From Penium margaritaceum (lineage: Eukaryota; Streptophyta; Zygnematophyceae; Desmidiales; Peniaceae): a stretch of DNA of 64,000 nucleotides. Both the position numbers and the translations under genes were made by a program. Numbering within the stretch: the first letter of the stretch is position 1; each line of letters opens with the position of its first letter. A model generated the notes under the pieces. It was not told the DNA's origin. It ran no database searches and was given only the letters and a program-made list of their open reading frames with translations. Shown in pieces: positions 12,751 through 22,560 of this stretch. Location: the NCBI GenBank assembly GCA_023375785.1, contig SZWC01001518.1, positions 116,345 to 180,344 on the forward strand, written 5' to 3'.

Positions 12751-14515
12751 CCCTCTTATCAAGAGACCACAATGTGGGAGATGATAACCAAATGTTGTTA
12801 GTTTTCGGGACCGTTCTGTGTTCAAAGCATTAAGTTTGCACTAAACAGATTAAAGGTTTGTTTCGTATGCATTCGATATAGCTCTTCACGTGCAAGACAT
12901 GCTTGACCATTTCTTACCACCAAATGATCTCCCTTGTGTCATCTCGCTCGTCACCTCCCCTCTTCTTGATCACCCTTTGAGGTGAGAAGGGGAGGGTGAT
13001 GACGTGGGCTCGGGGACCTTGGCCTCGACCTTGAATGCATCACACCCACCCTGCTGTCATTCAAACGGCCAACTCGATTGACGGCTGTAAGTGGTCGAAC
13101 GCGAACCAAACTGTTAAGCGACCGTTCGCTTGCCATCCTGCCGGACGGCTGCCAACCGGCCAGCGGCCATCAATGGGGCTCACAAGCGGTCAGCCCTCGC
13201 CATGGTTAAGAGGTGATTGTCAACCACCCTGTGCTTTTATATGAAGGGAGGGTTGAACTGATCCTACCGCTAGGTCCATCACTGCCTATTTTGAACATTC
13301 CTCGTTCGCGCCCGATAAGAAAAAGTGCCACAAATTTAGACGACAGCATTGTGCAAGTAAATGAACACTTCCAATTGCCAACTGAACATAAACATAAACA
13401 CATACATTGATCTAACATGTAGCTTGTAGGTGAGCATAGTTAGTGACCTCCCCTTTTGAGGTTACAACGTCTCCGTGAAAACCATGTTGCGCGGCAGAAA
13501 CATTTAATTTCCTTTGTCCACGAATACTGCATAGTGGGAATATTTTTTACAATTTCTAAGTTTGAGTGGTGCCCTTACAATGCGGCAATTTGTGCGAGCT
13601 ACCGGCTTGTTCCACGACTCGTTGACCACCCAAGTGGACAAGCGAGTTTTCATCTCCCAACAACTATGCTCAACTCTAAATCAAGCTGGATGCACGAGGG
13701 AATCCCATGCGACATATTATTGGAAGTGTACGTTCTTGCCACTTTAATAGGGGAAGGAACTTCTATAGCCGTCCGCAACAACAACTACCTGTGGTGATAA
13801 CATGTTATCTTGTACTATGTATGGAGCCATGGGGCTCACATGAAAAAAACGTAATGTATCATCATACCCAGTGTAAACAACAATTGGTATGCTGCAAGCT
13901 TGATCTGTGCAACGATTGAAAATGACCAAATCCACTTTCGTATAGCTTTTTGCACCCCAACCGATTTCAAAGGAGATCTCATGTTAACTTCTCGTCATCA
14001 TGTGTCTTTTGTTGTTTTTCGGCCGCTTTCACATGACATTTTGCATCATGTAACAACGGTTATATGCACTTGAAAACGCTCGAGCAAAAGGAACCTGTCT
14101 ATCTCTATTCCTACTCTTTACTTAAGAAGAGGGAACCAATGTTGCCAATAGTGCAACCTCCGTAGACTGATTTACCAAATGTATCATTGCCAACGCTCCC
14201 AGCGTTTGAATGCGTCCGAAGGTCTCATGCCGATGTCAATGTACATGTAAAGCATATACTATATAGCATGATTCATGCACTCCATTTTTATTCCTTTGAG
14301 AGCTAAATGTTGTTAGCATTTAAGATTTGTTAGCAAAATAAACATGCATTTTCATTTGAAAGTACAAGAAAAATCTTTTTTAATGGGAGATTTTCAAGAG
14401 AGGCAGGCCACGGTACGTCGCGACATCCTTCACGAAGATATGAACAATCTCTTATATGTTTATACTAGTGCCCATGGCAAGGGAGTGCGTCTTCTTCATT
14501 AGAACATCCACAAAC

Positions 14516-15219
14516 TATAACGAGTCGGGTCTCCAGCTCTTGTTCTGAAGTCGTCGTCGGAGTTCACAGAATGACGTTCCCAGTCCGCGTTAAGGGTTTA
14601 CCCCCTTTGCAGAATTGAGGGGCAATCATCGTCAACGACCCTGAGCAGGGAGACTCGAATATTTCGAGTCTCCGGAGGCCCATTTCCGTTTTAACCTTAC
14701 CCCTGGTTTTGGGACCCAAACCGGGGGTTTTTACCTCGAACTCGTGCATTTGCACGAGTTTTTCGGTTTCGAAACTCATAGTTCTTCCTAAACGAAGTTG
14801 AGTTTCGTTTTTGACGTGTCGGCGTGAAATCGTCGCGTGCCAGGCACGATCGGCAAATTCGCGCCGACTTCTCTCGTGCGCTTCCCTCATCCTCGCTCTC
14901 ACCCTCGCCCCCCCCTATCCCTCGTCATCGCTTGCTCGTTTACAAGGAGGGCGAGGGGGGGGGGGAGGGCACGAGGCCACGAGGCCTCACCCTTGAGGCC
15001 CTCGTGGCCCCTCAGCCGCCGATCGGGCTAAGGCTACGATCGGCGGCTGGTGGCTAGCCGGCCTGTGGCCGGCCGCCGGTCGTCCAGCCGGCTAGCAGCG
15101 AGTTGGCCGGCGGCCAGCGAAATGTTGGCCGCCGGCCAGCCCTTGCTGACGCGAGGGGTGGTGCGCAACCACCCCTCGCTTCAGCGAGGAGGGAGGGCCG
15201 AACCGGCCCTCTCGATACA
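14516..15219 (-). repeat. Ty3 element LTR, left (3' LTR)
   Basis: Pairs with 21,834-22,555. It contains two strong hairpins near its 5' tip on the element strand: a 27-base perfect palindrome at 15,152-15,178 and GAGGGCCGAACCGGCCCTC at 15,193-15,211. It also holds a GGCCGGC-rich palindrome cluster at about 15,040-15,140 and a run of G at about 14,957. Confidence 0.93.
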
Positions 15220-15231
15220 TTCCTCCCCACT
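15220..15231 (-). promoter_or_regulatory. Polypurine tract of the Ty3 element
   Basis: On the minus strand a GTGGGGAGGAA run abuts the 3' LTR, the expected position of the plus-strand primer for reverse transcription. Confidence 0.75.
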
Positions 15232-15755
15232 TCTTATGAACCGTCCCGGTTCATGACCAACAAGCAGGATTCTCAATCACTGAGTCATCAACATTGTGAA
15301 AGAAAATAGAATAATTTCAATCACCAGCCAAACATGAACACGCGCATGGCACTTGAACCTAAGCTGCAGCTTGTCGGTCAGCACGGCTAGCGGCCTCCCC
15401 CCTTTAGGCTGGAGCGTCCGTGCGACAACCATGTTGGGCGTCCCCAACCTCCTATGGTTTCCGTCCATGAATGCTGCCCTGGGAATGTTGTTCACCTTTT
15501 CTGCGTTTAGGTGGTGCCCCCTGACATGCGTCGATCCGTGCGAGCTGCCAGCTCGCTCCAATACTCGTTGACCACCCCTGTAGGCAACCGAGACTCGGGC
15601 TCTCATGAGTTATGTTCAGGTCCACACCCGGCCCAATGAACAAGGTATTCCCTAACAACCCGTGACCGGAGAGTACGCTCTCGGTGCTGAAGTAGGCGAA
15701 GAACCCGATATTGGCCATTGGCAGCAAGGACTGCCGGTGGTGGCTGAACGGTTCC

Positions 15756-16700
15756 CTAAGTCGTGTATGAAGCCAACAGGCTCACATGAAACACATCATG
15801 TATCTTCATATTGGACGGAAACAGCAATCGGTATGCAACTGGCCCGATGCGTGCAACGATGGGAAACGACCCAATCCACTTCGGTAGAAGGTTTCGTGAC
15901 CCTGGCGACTTCAGCCGAAGATTCCTAGTGCTAAGCAACACTTTATCATCAATGTCAAACGAGACCTCACGATGACTTTTGTCGGCATATGCCTTTTGCC
16001 GTTGTCGAGCAACTTGAAGGTGACCCTTCACCTCCTGTAACAAGGAGTCTATGCGCTCGGCAAAGGCTTGAGCAGAAGGAACCTGTCCTCCTATACTCCC
16101 ACTCATCACGAATGAAGAGGGTACCACTGGATGACGACCACTGTTTAACACAAATGGTGTGAGCTGTGTAGACTCGTTCACCGAGTTAATCACCACAAAC
16201 TCTGCCGGTGCTAGGAATTCATCCCAGTCATGCATGGTAGGGTCCACATACATGTGGAGCATTTGTTCCAGAGTGCGGTTCATGCGCTCTGTTTGTCCGT
16301 CAGTTTCAAGGTGAAACGCTGTCAACATTTGCGACTCACAGCCGAAGTACTCGTGCATCTTTTACCAGAATTTACCAGCAAATATTCGATCTCGATCGGA
16401 GATAATGCGCAATGGTAAGCCGTGGTACTTTACGACAACCTCAAAGAAGAGACGAGCGGTCTCCTCTGCATTCACGTCAGTGGTTATAGGAATGAAGTGT
16501 GTCATCTTTGTCAAAAGATCCACAACCACTAGTATTGCATCGTGGTTAGGGGCCGTGTCCGGGAGACCTGTAATGAAGTCCATGCTGACGCACTCCCATG
16601 GAGTCTCAGGAATGGGAAGCTGTTGGAGGAGTCCAGCAGGCTTCTTGTTACTAGCCTTATTCCGAAGACATGGGTCGCATGTCATGCAATTCTTACGGAC
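15756..16700 (-). pseudogene. Ty3 integrase region
   Basis: Two long minus-strand readings cover the integrase. The upstream one (16,362-16,685) has the zinc-binding tail (C-x2-C), the core start FITGLP and an ISDRD block. The downstream one (15,756-16,358) has the DGQTERMNRTLEQM block, the post-core VLLSTRNL block and a VFHVSLL block that leads into the chromodomain region of this family. Integrase would join the DNA copy into the host genome. It belongs to the element at 14,516-22,555 and lies in the part least affected by the assembly fault. Fossil; broken in a few places. Confidence 0.9.
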
Positions 16701-17231
16701 ATCGACAGTCCATCCTGGCCACCAATAGTGGTCCGAGAGTGCCTGTCTGGTCTTTCAAGGTCCCACATGACCTGCGACCGGCGGGTCGTGGAACTGAGAG
16801 ATAACCTTTGCTCGAAGGTCTCCCGAGTTTGGCACAACAACTTGTTCGTCGTGCCAGAAGATTCCTGCGGCCTCCACCAAGCTNGTTCTGTATGAGGACG
16901 GCTCCAAGTCCTACTACCGATTAAGGTACTGCGAACGTGATTGGACTCATCGCTTTGAGGGCATTTGCTTCAATCACTGTGTTACATAATTTTTGCACAG
17001 TGGTCGGTGTCGCCACCACTAAGCAGGTTCGGTCCTCCAACTCGTCCGGTAATGCAAGATTTAGTGAGCAATATCAATCAACAAGTGCACAATGAGGTTC
17101 AATGAGAGGGGAGAAAACAACAGAGAAATTTGAACTCGTCAAAAACTCAAATTGTTTGGCATCCTCGTCTGAAAACATGAACCCACACTCGTGATCCAGT
17201 TTTATCCCTGAGTGGTCCCCACTAATGTCAC

Positions 17232-17435
17232 TCAACGGTGGGGAAAACCCGTCCCACGACCTTGTCCGTTACCACGGCCGGGCCCATTGTCACGACTGCG
17301 ACCCTGTCCACGGCCCTGCCCGCGGCCTCCTGCTACAGCCTCCCCAAGAGGTGCCGCAGCTCCAGCTAACGCCATGGCCTCTTGTCCACCACCAGAAGCC
17401 TCAAGACACTGAGCCCTGAAGTGTCCGGGCTGCAT
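17232..17435 (-). pseudogene. Ty3 gag tail (Gly/Arg-rich)
   Basis: The minus-strand reading begins QPGHFRAQC, the second half of a CCHC-type zinc knuckle, and runs into a long GRGQGRG-type Gly/Arg-rich stretch, as in nucleocapsid tails of plant Ty3 elements, where it binds RNA. The start of the knuckle reading is repeated near 18,300 because of the assembly fault. Confidence 0.7.
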
Positions 17436-17660
17436 GCAGTTGTGGTGAAGTCCCTCGCGGAAGGCCGTGTTACGACGGTTGCACGCAACCTGCAGCTCGT
17501 CATTGTCACGGCCACGCTTGTGGTTGGAGGGCTTGTTCCCACCAGTCTTCTTGGCTGAGGGGTTTGGTGGCTGCTTGGCCTTGACCCCGCCCCGCTACTC
17601 GGCTGTCCCTCCAGGCCCTGCAGCCTTCATGNAGTGGTCCGAGAGTGCCTGTCTGGTCTT

Positions 17661-18283
17661 TCAAGGTCCCACATGACCTGCGACCGGCGGGTCGTGGAAC
17701 TGAGAGATAACCTTTGCTCGAAGGTCTCCCGAGTTTGGCACAACAACTTGTTCGTCGTGCCAGAAGATTCCTGCGGCCTCCACCAAGCTATACTTGTCCA
17801 GATTTCGAGAGTTGTGAAACCAAGAATCCACACAATATCCCATCTGGATCCTGTTTACAAAACCGTTGTAATGGATAATCTCTCGTGGTGGTTGCCGCAG
17901 AGGTGCAGGGGGATCTGGTGATTGTATTGTTGCTGTTGTAATGGCCATAAAACACCCACCGACCTCGGTGGTTGCTTTAATTTCTACAGGCTGTCGTCTT
18001 AATGGATCGGCCACAATGATGCGTCCTGGCCGATATTCCCAAGTGAACGAGAATAGGCCGAGGTATTCACTCCAACGTGCCTGTTGTCTTGACAGGTTTG
18101 GTTGCGTTTGGAAAAACACGAATGGATTATGGTCGGTCACGACTGTCCCATCCCCCTCAGCACCCTCGAGATAGCAACGCCACATCTTGAAAGTGTGTAC
18201 TACTGCAAGGAGCTCTTGGTCCCCGGTCGTGTACCGTGTTTCCACAGGGATGAGCTTCCGGCTCTCATACGCAACTGGGTGAC
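17661..18283 (-). pseudogene. Ty3 RNase H and integrase zinc region
   Basis: The minus-strand reading has the RNase H block HPVAYESRKL followed by a TTGDQELLAVV block and TDHNPF, then YRPGRIIVADPLRR, which is the Ty3 RNase H to integrase linker. It ends in an integrase zinc region of the form AKVISQFHDPPVAGHVGP. RNase H degrades the RNA of the RNA/DNA hybrid during copying. Part of the same block occurs again at 18,952-19,201 through the assembly fault. Fossil part of the element at 14,516-22,555. Confidence 0.85.
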
Positions 18284-18467
18284 NAGCCCTGAAGTGTCCG
18301 GGCTGCATGCAGTTGTGGTGAAGTCCCTCGCGGAAGGCCGTGTTACGACGGTTGCACGCAACCTGCAGCTCGTCATTGTCACGGCCACGCTTGTGGTTGG
18401 AGGGCTTGTTCCCACCAGTCTTCTTGGCTGAGGGGTTTGGTGGCTGCTTGGCCTTGACCCCGCCCCG

Positions 18468-19772
18468 CTACTCGGCTGTCCCTCCAGGCCCTGCAGCCTT
18501 CATGCGTACATCGCGGCCTTGTTGTACACGCACGTTCGACTGTGCATCTGAGTGGTGCTTCGGGTTCGCCGAATACACTTCGCTCATGTAGTCTCGCAAC
18601 GCCCTCCAACTTGTCCAAGCTTGGCCCGTTGCGGTCGCGGTGGTCTTGTCCTTCAGCTTCTTGCTGGCAAGACCATCGCGTAAGTACTCCAGCAGCAAGC
18701 ACTCTGGGTACTTGAAGGTATGGGTACCGTCGCTCTTGGTGAAGCTTTCGGCTTCCTCCACGAGTGCTATAAACTCGCGCAAGTAGGCCTCAAGCGAGTT
18801 ACCCAACTGCCTGAAGTCCTTGATTGTGTGGAAGGCGCGCTGCGCTTCCTCACGTTAGGTACACTTCTTATGCATGACTGTGCAGAAGGCTTCCCACGGC
18901 ATGGGCTACCACTTGAGGTGAGGCCTTTGCGCACTCCACTCCTTGACCACNTATTCCCAAGTGAACGAGAATAGGCCGAGGTATTCACTCCAACGTGCCT
19001 GTTGTCTTGACAGGTTTGGTTGCGTTTGGAAAAACACGAATGGATTATGGTCGGTCACGACTGTCCCATCCCCCTCAGCACCCTCGAGATAGCAACGCCA
19101 CATCTTGAAAGTGTGTACTACTGCAAGGAGCTCTTGGTCCCCGGTCGTGTACCGTGTTTCCACAGGGATGAGCTTCCGGCTCTCATACGCAACTGGGTGA
19201 CCGTTCTGTATGAGGACGGCTCCAAGTCCTACTACCGATTAAGGTACTGCGAACGTGATTGGACTCATCGCTTTGAGGGCATTTGCTTCAATCACTGTGT
19301 TACATAATTTTTGCACAGTGGTCGGTGTCGCCACCACTAAGCAGGTTCGGTCCTCCAACTCGTCCGGTAATGCAAGATTTAGTGAGCAATATCAATCAAC
19401 AAGTGCACAATGAGGTTCAATGNGCGAGTTACCCAACTGCCTGAAGTCCTTGATTGTGTGGAAGGCGCGCTGCGCTTCCTCACGTTAGGTACACTTCTTA
19501 TGCATGACTGTGCAGAAGGCTTCCCACGGCATGGGCTACCACTTGAGGTGAGGCCTTTGCGCACTCCACTCCTTGACCACATACTTGAAGAGCTTGTCTT
19601 CAAGCCGAGTCGTGACAAGATTGCCCCACTGAATGAGTGGAGCCATGTGGATGCGTAGGACGTGCTCCATGTGGTTCAACCAGTCGGTCAGCTTCACGCC
19701 CTTCTGGAAGATCTCCATACTGTGGAGGAAGGACGTGTTGATGACCGGCCCCGAGGTCATCGTGGTAGGCAA
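18468..19772 (-). pseudogene. Ty3 gag (capsid) region
   Basis: Minus-strand readings at 18,468-18,806 and 19,536-19,772 resemble Ty3 gag. The second has a VKLTDWLNHMEHVL block and the first an LEAYLREFIALVEEA block, followed by a Lys/Thr-rich stretch and the run-up to the zinc knuckle. These are the usual capsid-forming helices of retrotransposon gag. The order is confused by single-N joints. Fossil. Confidence 0.75.
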
Positions 19773-20313
19773 GTCGTCGTTGCCACTGGCAGTGGCAACT
19801 GCAACTGTGGCGAGCTACGTTTGCTGCTGCATCCGCACATGGGTCACGCTCTGCAATGCCTTGTCAAGGTCGTTGCATCGGTGGCTTGCCTCATGGGCGC
19901 CCAGGCGTTGCAGCTGGCGATCATGGTCAAGGTCCGTGATGCTCTGCCCAGCGTGGGCCAGCAGGTTGGCGAACGCNGGTAGGCAAGTCGTCGTTGCCAC
20001 TGGCAGTGGCAACTGCAACTGTGGCGAGCTACGTTTGCTGCTGCATCCGCACATGGGTCACGCTCTGCAATGCCTTGTCAAGGTCGTTGCATCGGTGGCT
20101 TGCCTCATGGGCGCCCAGGCGTTGCAGCTGGCGATCATGGTCAAGGTCCGTGATGCTCTGCCCAGCGTGGGCCAGCAGGTTGGCGAACGCAAAGTTAATC
20201 TCTGATTTCGTCAGAGCATTGGCGATAGCCTCCAGGGCCTCGCGTTGTCCGTGTACCTATACCCACTGTAGGAGGGTACGGTTCGCGTACACGCTTCCAA
20301 TGAGTAGCACCTC

Positions 20314-20982
20314 TTAGAGGATACTGTCATCAGCGACGACGCTCAAGTGGGCGCTGCCCTGCCCCATTGCGACCACATCGTAGGAAGGGGAGTCCGCCCC
20401 CACACCTCCGAGTGGTGCCATACCTCCACCGTTGGTGGTGATGTTGAGTCGGCCCGCTGCTTCAGCAGCAAACTCCACAAGCCTACGGTGGTCATCGCGA
20501 ATTGCCTTCACGACGTCGTTGTCCAGCTCGTTCTCGCAGGAACTTCCCGCGTGGCTGCATTAGGTGCCCTTGCTGCTCTATGCAGTCTCGTTGCCGTTGG
20601 CAGCTTCAGGCAATGCGGTGAGCGCCTTGCTCTTCTCGAGCAATCAGGTCGAGGTCGCCGCACGACGATGGCGATCATCGCGATCCTCTTCGCCTTCGCC
20701 ATCGTCGGTGTCGTGCTCTTCGTCGGGATCCCCCTCCAGGGGATCCTCCTCCATCGCGTCGTCCGTCGCGTGGGGTTTGTCCACGTGCACATCGACGTTC
20801 TCGTCGAGCACTTTTGCGGCCTCCGCACGCTTCTCAGTGTCGCTGAGGTTTGCGTCGGTTGCCTTCAGTTTGGCAGCCGTGCTCACGGCGGCGGCTCCCA
20901 AGACGTGGAGTCCGCCGAGGACACGTGGTGAGGCCGTCACCACCTTGCCCTTGTTGGTCTTAGATGGGCCGGCACTTGCCAT
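20314..20982 (-). pseudogene. N-terminal part of Ty3 gag, acidic
   Basis: A minus-strand reading begins MASAGPSKTNKG and contains a strongly acidic Asp/Glu-rich stretch (about residues 60-100). It sits where gag should start, about 850 bases inside the 5' LTR. I recognise no fold in it. The acidic stretch is typical of N-terminal extensions in large plant gag proteins. Confidence 0.6.
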
Positions 20983-21820
20983 CTCGTCGTCCGTGCAACT
21001 AGTACGTGGAAGTCGTTGTGGGAATCACCCCATAACTTTTGGGAAGGATCGCCTCCGGCAAACTCCTTGCTCTCACGATCGGTTAAGCAATTATAAATTC
21101 AATTTCTATTTTCCGAGGCCACCACATCGGTACAAGGTTGTGGTTTTTGTAACTAGACTTCCTAAGCCGTGACTCATGGCGATTGGCAAGGGCTAGTATC
21201 TAGGAAAACAGAAAATTAGAGTACAAGGAAATGACAAAAATAAATGTGAGTGCCACTCACAAACTAGGACAAATAGAAGGGAAAGAGGTTCTAGCAATTC
21301 CTAGTAAGTCCTTCGTTCCCTCCTCTAGCTTCTTGTCCTCCTTTGTCTTCTGTCTTCCTTGGTCTCCTCTTGAGTCTTTTGCGCGTCTCGCGCCCCTTGG
21401 CGGCGTCTTCCTTGAACCGACGGCGTTGGAGTACGGTCAAGACCCTCCAAGGTGCCACCCTCCTCCTTTTTAGGGTGCTCTCAGGTCGTGAGAGTCCCTG
21501 GTCTTGGGAAAGGCAGATGTCCCATTTTTTTGGATGAGGGAGGGGGAAGGAGTCTTGTACAAGGGGAGGATTTTTTGGGAACTCCCAACCCTGCCCCACG
21601 AAAATCTTTCAAGTCCCCTGGAACTGGGGAGAGGTTGGAAGGAAGTGGCGTCACCAAGTAGAGATTTTTTCTAGCTCTCTAAAGCACTTTACGGTGCTTC
21701 AATGCGTGAAGATACCGTAGTCCCTGCTGGCATTTCTGTTGCTGCTTGCAGCTGCCGACGGCGTTTTATATATGGCGTAGCCGTCGTTTCCGCCGATCCC
21801 TTAGTCGCGGGGGTCGTCTG

Positions 21821-21832
21821 GCTTTGATACCA
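21821..21832 (-). promoter_or_regulatory. Primer-binding site of the Ty3 element
   Basis: The minus strand reads TGGTATCAAAGC, one base inside the 5' LTR. It resembles the initiator tRNA-Met site (TGGTATCAGAGC) with one difference. Confidence 0.88.
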
Positions 21833-21833
21833 C

Positions 21834-22555
21834 TGTAACGAGTCGATTCTCCAGCTCTTGCTCTGAATTTGTCGTCAAAGTTCGCAGAATGGCATTCTCA
21901 ATCCGCATCAGGGATTTACCCCCTTTGTAGGACTGAGGGGCAATCGTCATCAACGACCCAGAGCAGGGAGACTAAAATATTTTGAGTCTCCAGAGGCCCA
22001 TTTCCGTTTTTAACCTTACCCCTGTTTTTGGGATCCAAACCGGGGGTTTTTACCTCGAACTCGTGCATTTACACAAGTTTTCGGTTTCAAAACTCATAGT
22101 TCGTCCTAAACGAACTTGAGTTTTGTTTTTGATGCGTCGGCGTGAATTCGTCGCGTGCGAGGCACGATCGGTGATTTCGCGATGACTTCTCTTGTACGCT
22201 TCCCTCATCCTTGCTCTCACCCTCGCTCCCCCTATCCCTTGTCCTCGCTTGCTCGTTTGCAAGGAGGGCGAGGGGGGGGTGAGTGAGGACACGAGGCCAC
22301 GAGGCCTCGCCCTCGAGGCCCTTGTGGCCCCTCAGCCGCCGATCAGGCTAAGGCCGGGATGGGCGGTTGGCGGCTGGCCGGCCGGTGGCCAGCCGGTTGC
22401 TTGGCCGGCCACCGGCCGTCCAGCCGGCCGGTAGCGAGCTGGCCGGCGGCCAGAAAAATGCTGGCCGCCGGCCAGCACTCGCTGACGCGAGGGGTGGTGC
22501 GCAACCACCCCTCGCTTCAGCAAGGAGGGAGGGCCGAACCGGCCCTCCCGCTACA
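21834..22555 (-). repeat. Ty3 element LTR, right (5' LTR)
   Basis: Pairs with 14,516-15,219. On the minus strand it starts TGTAGCGGGAGGG and ends GACTCGTTACA. The same tip hairpin as the left LTR lies at 22,488-22,514, and the GGCCGGC palindrome cluster at about 22,365-22,475. Confidence 0.93.
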
Positions 22556-22560
22556 CAAAC

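Larger units (their letters stand above)
12224..14515 (-). mobile_element. Old Ty3/gypsy copy, left piece (3' LTR and 3' end)
   Basis: This stretch aligns by eye with the LTR and adjoining interior of the younger element that starts at 14,516, but is much more diverged. About 12,224-13,277 corresponds to the LTR, for example the shared block around AGTCTxxxxAGGCCCATTTC near 12,360 and the GAGGTGATTGTCAACCACC region near 13,210. About 13,278-14,515 corresponds to the interior beyond the integrase. Its LTR is split by the TRIM at 12,397, and its body is split by the younger element. The right-hand piece resumes at 22,561. Very decayed; older than both inserts. Confidence 0.7.
16727..20190. other. 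Mis-assembled core with six single-N joints and duplicated block ends
   Basis: Single N characters sit at 16,884, 17,632, 18,284, 18,951, 19,423 and 19,977. The sequence beside each one is an exact or near-exact copy of sequence beside another joint. The pairs are 16,727-16,883/17,633-17,789, 16,885-17,104/19,203-19,422, 17,412-17,631/18,285-18,504, 18,034-18,283/18,952-19,201, 18,794-18,950/19,424-19,580 and 19,764-19,976/19,978-20,190. Unmerged contig ends explain this better than real duplication. The order and length of this part of the element should not be trusted. Confidence 0.92.
14516..22555 (-). mobile_element. Full-length Ty3/gypsy element, nested in an older copy
   Basis: LTRs of 704 and 722 bases (14,516-15,219 and 21,834-22,555) bracket a minus-strand interior. 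The element is flanked by identical 5-base duplications CAAAC (14,511-14,515 and 22,556-22,560). A tRNA-Met-like primer site sits one base inside the right LTR and a polypurine tract beside the left LTR. In the minus direction the interior carries gag with a Gly/Arg-rich tail, RNase H, integrase and a chromodomain-like tail. I do not see the reverse transcriptase palm. It is broken in several places, and its centre is mis-assembled (see 16,727-20,190). The LTRs differ at roughly one base in eight to ten by eye, mostly transitions, so it is not recent. Confidence 0.93.

Noticed and set aside
17412-18504. Tandem gene duplication of the gag tail
   Set aside because: The copies are bounded by single N characters and match over contig-end lengths; an assembly fault explains them.
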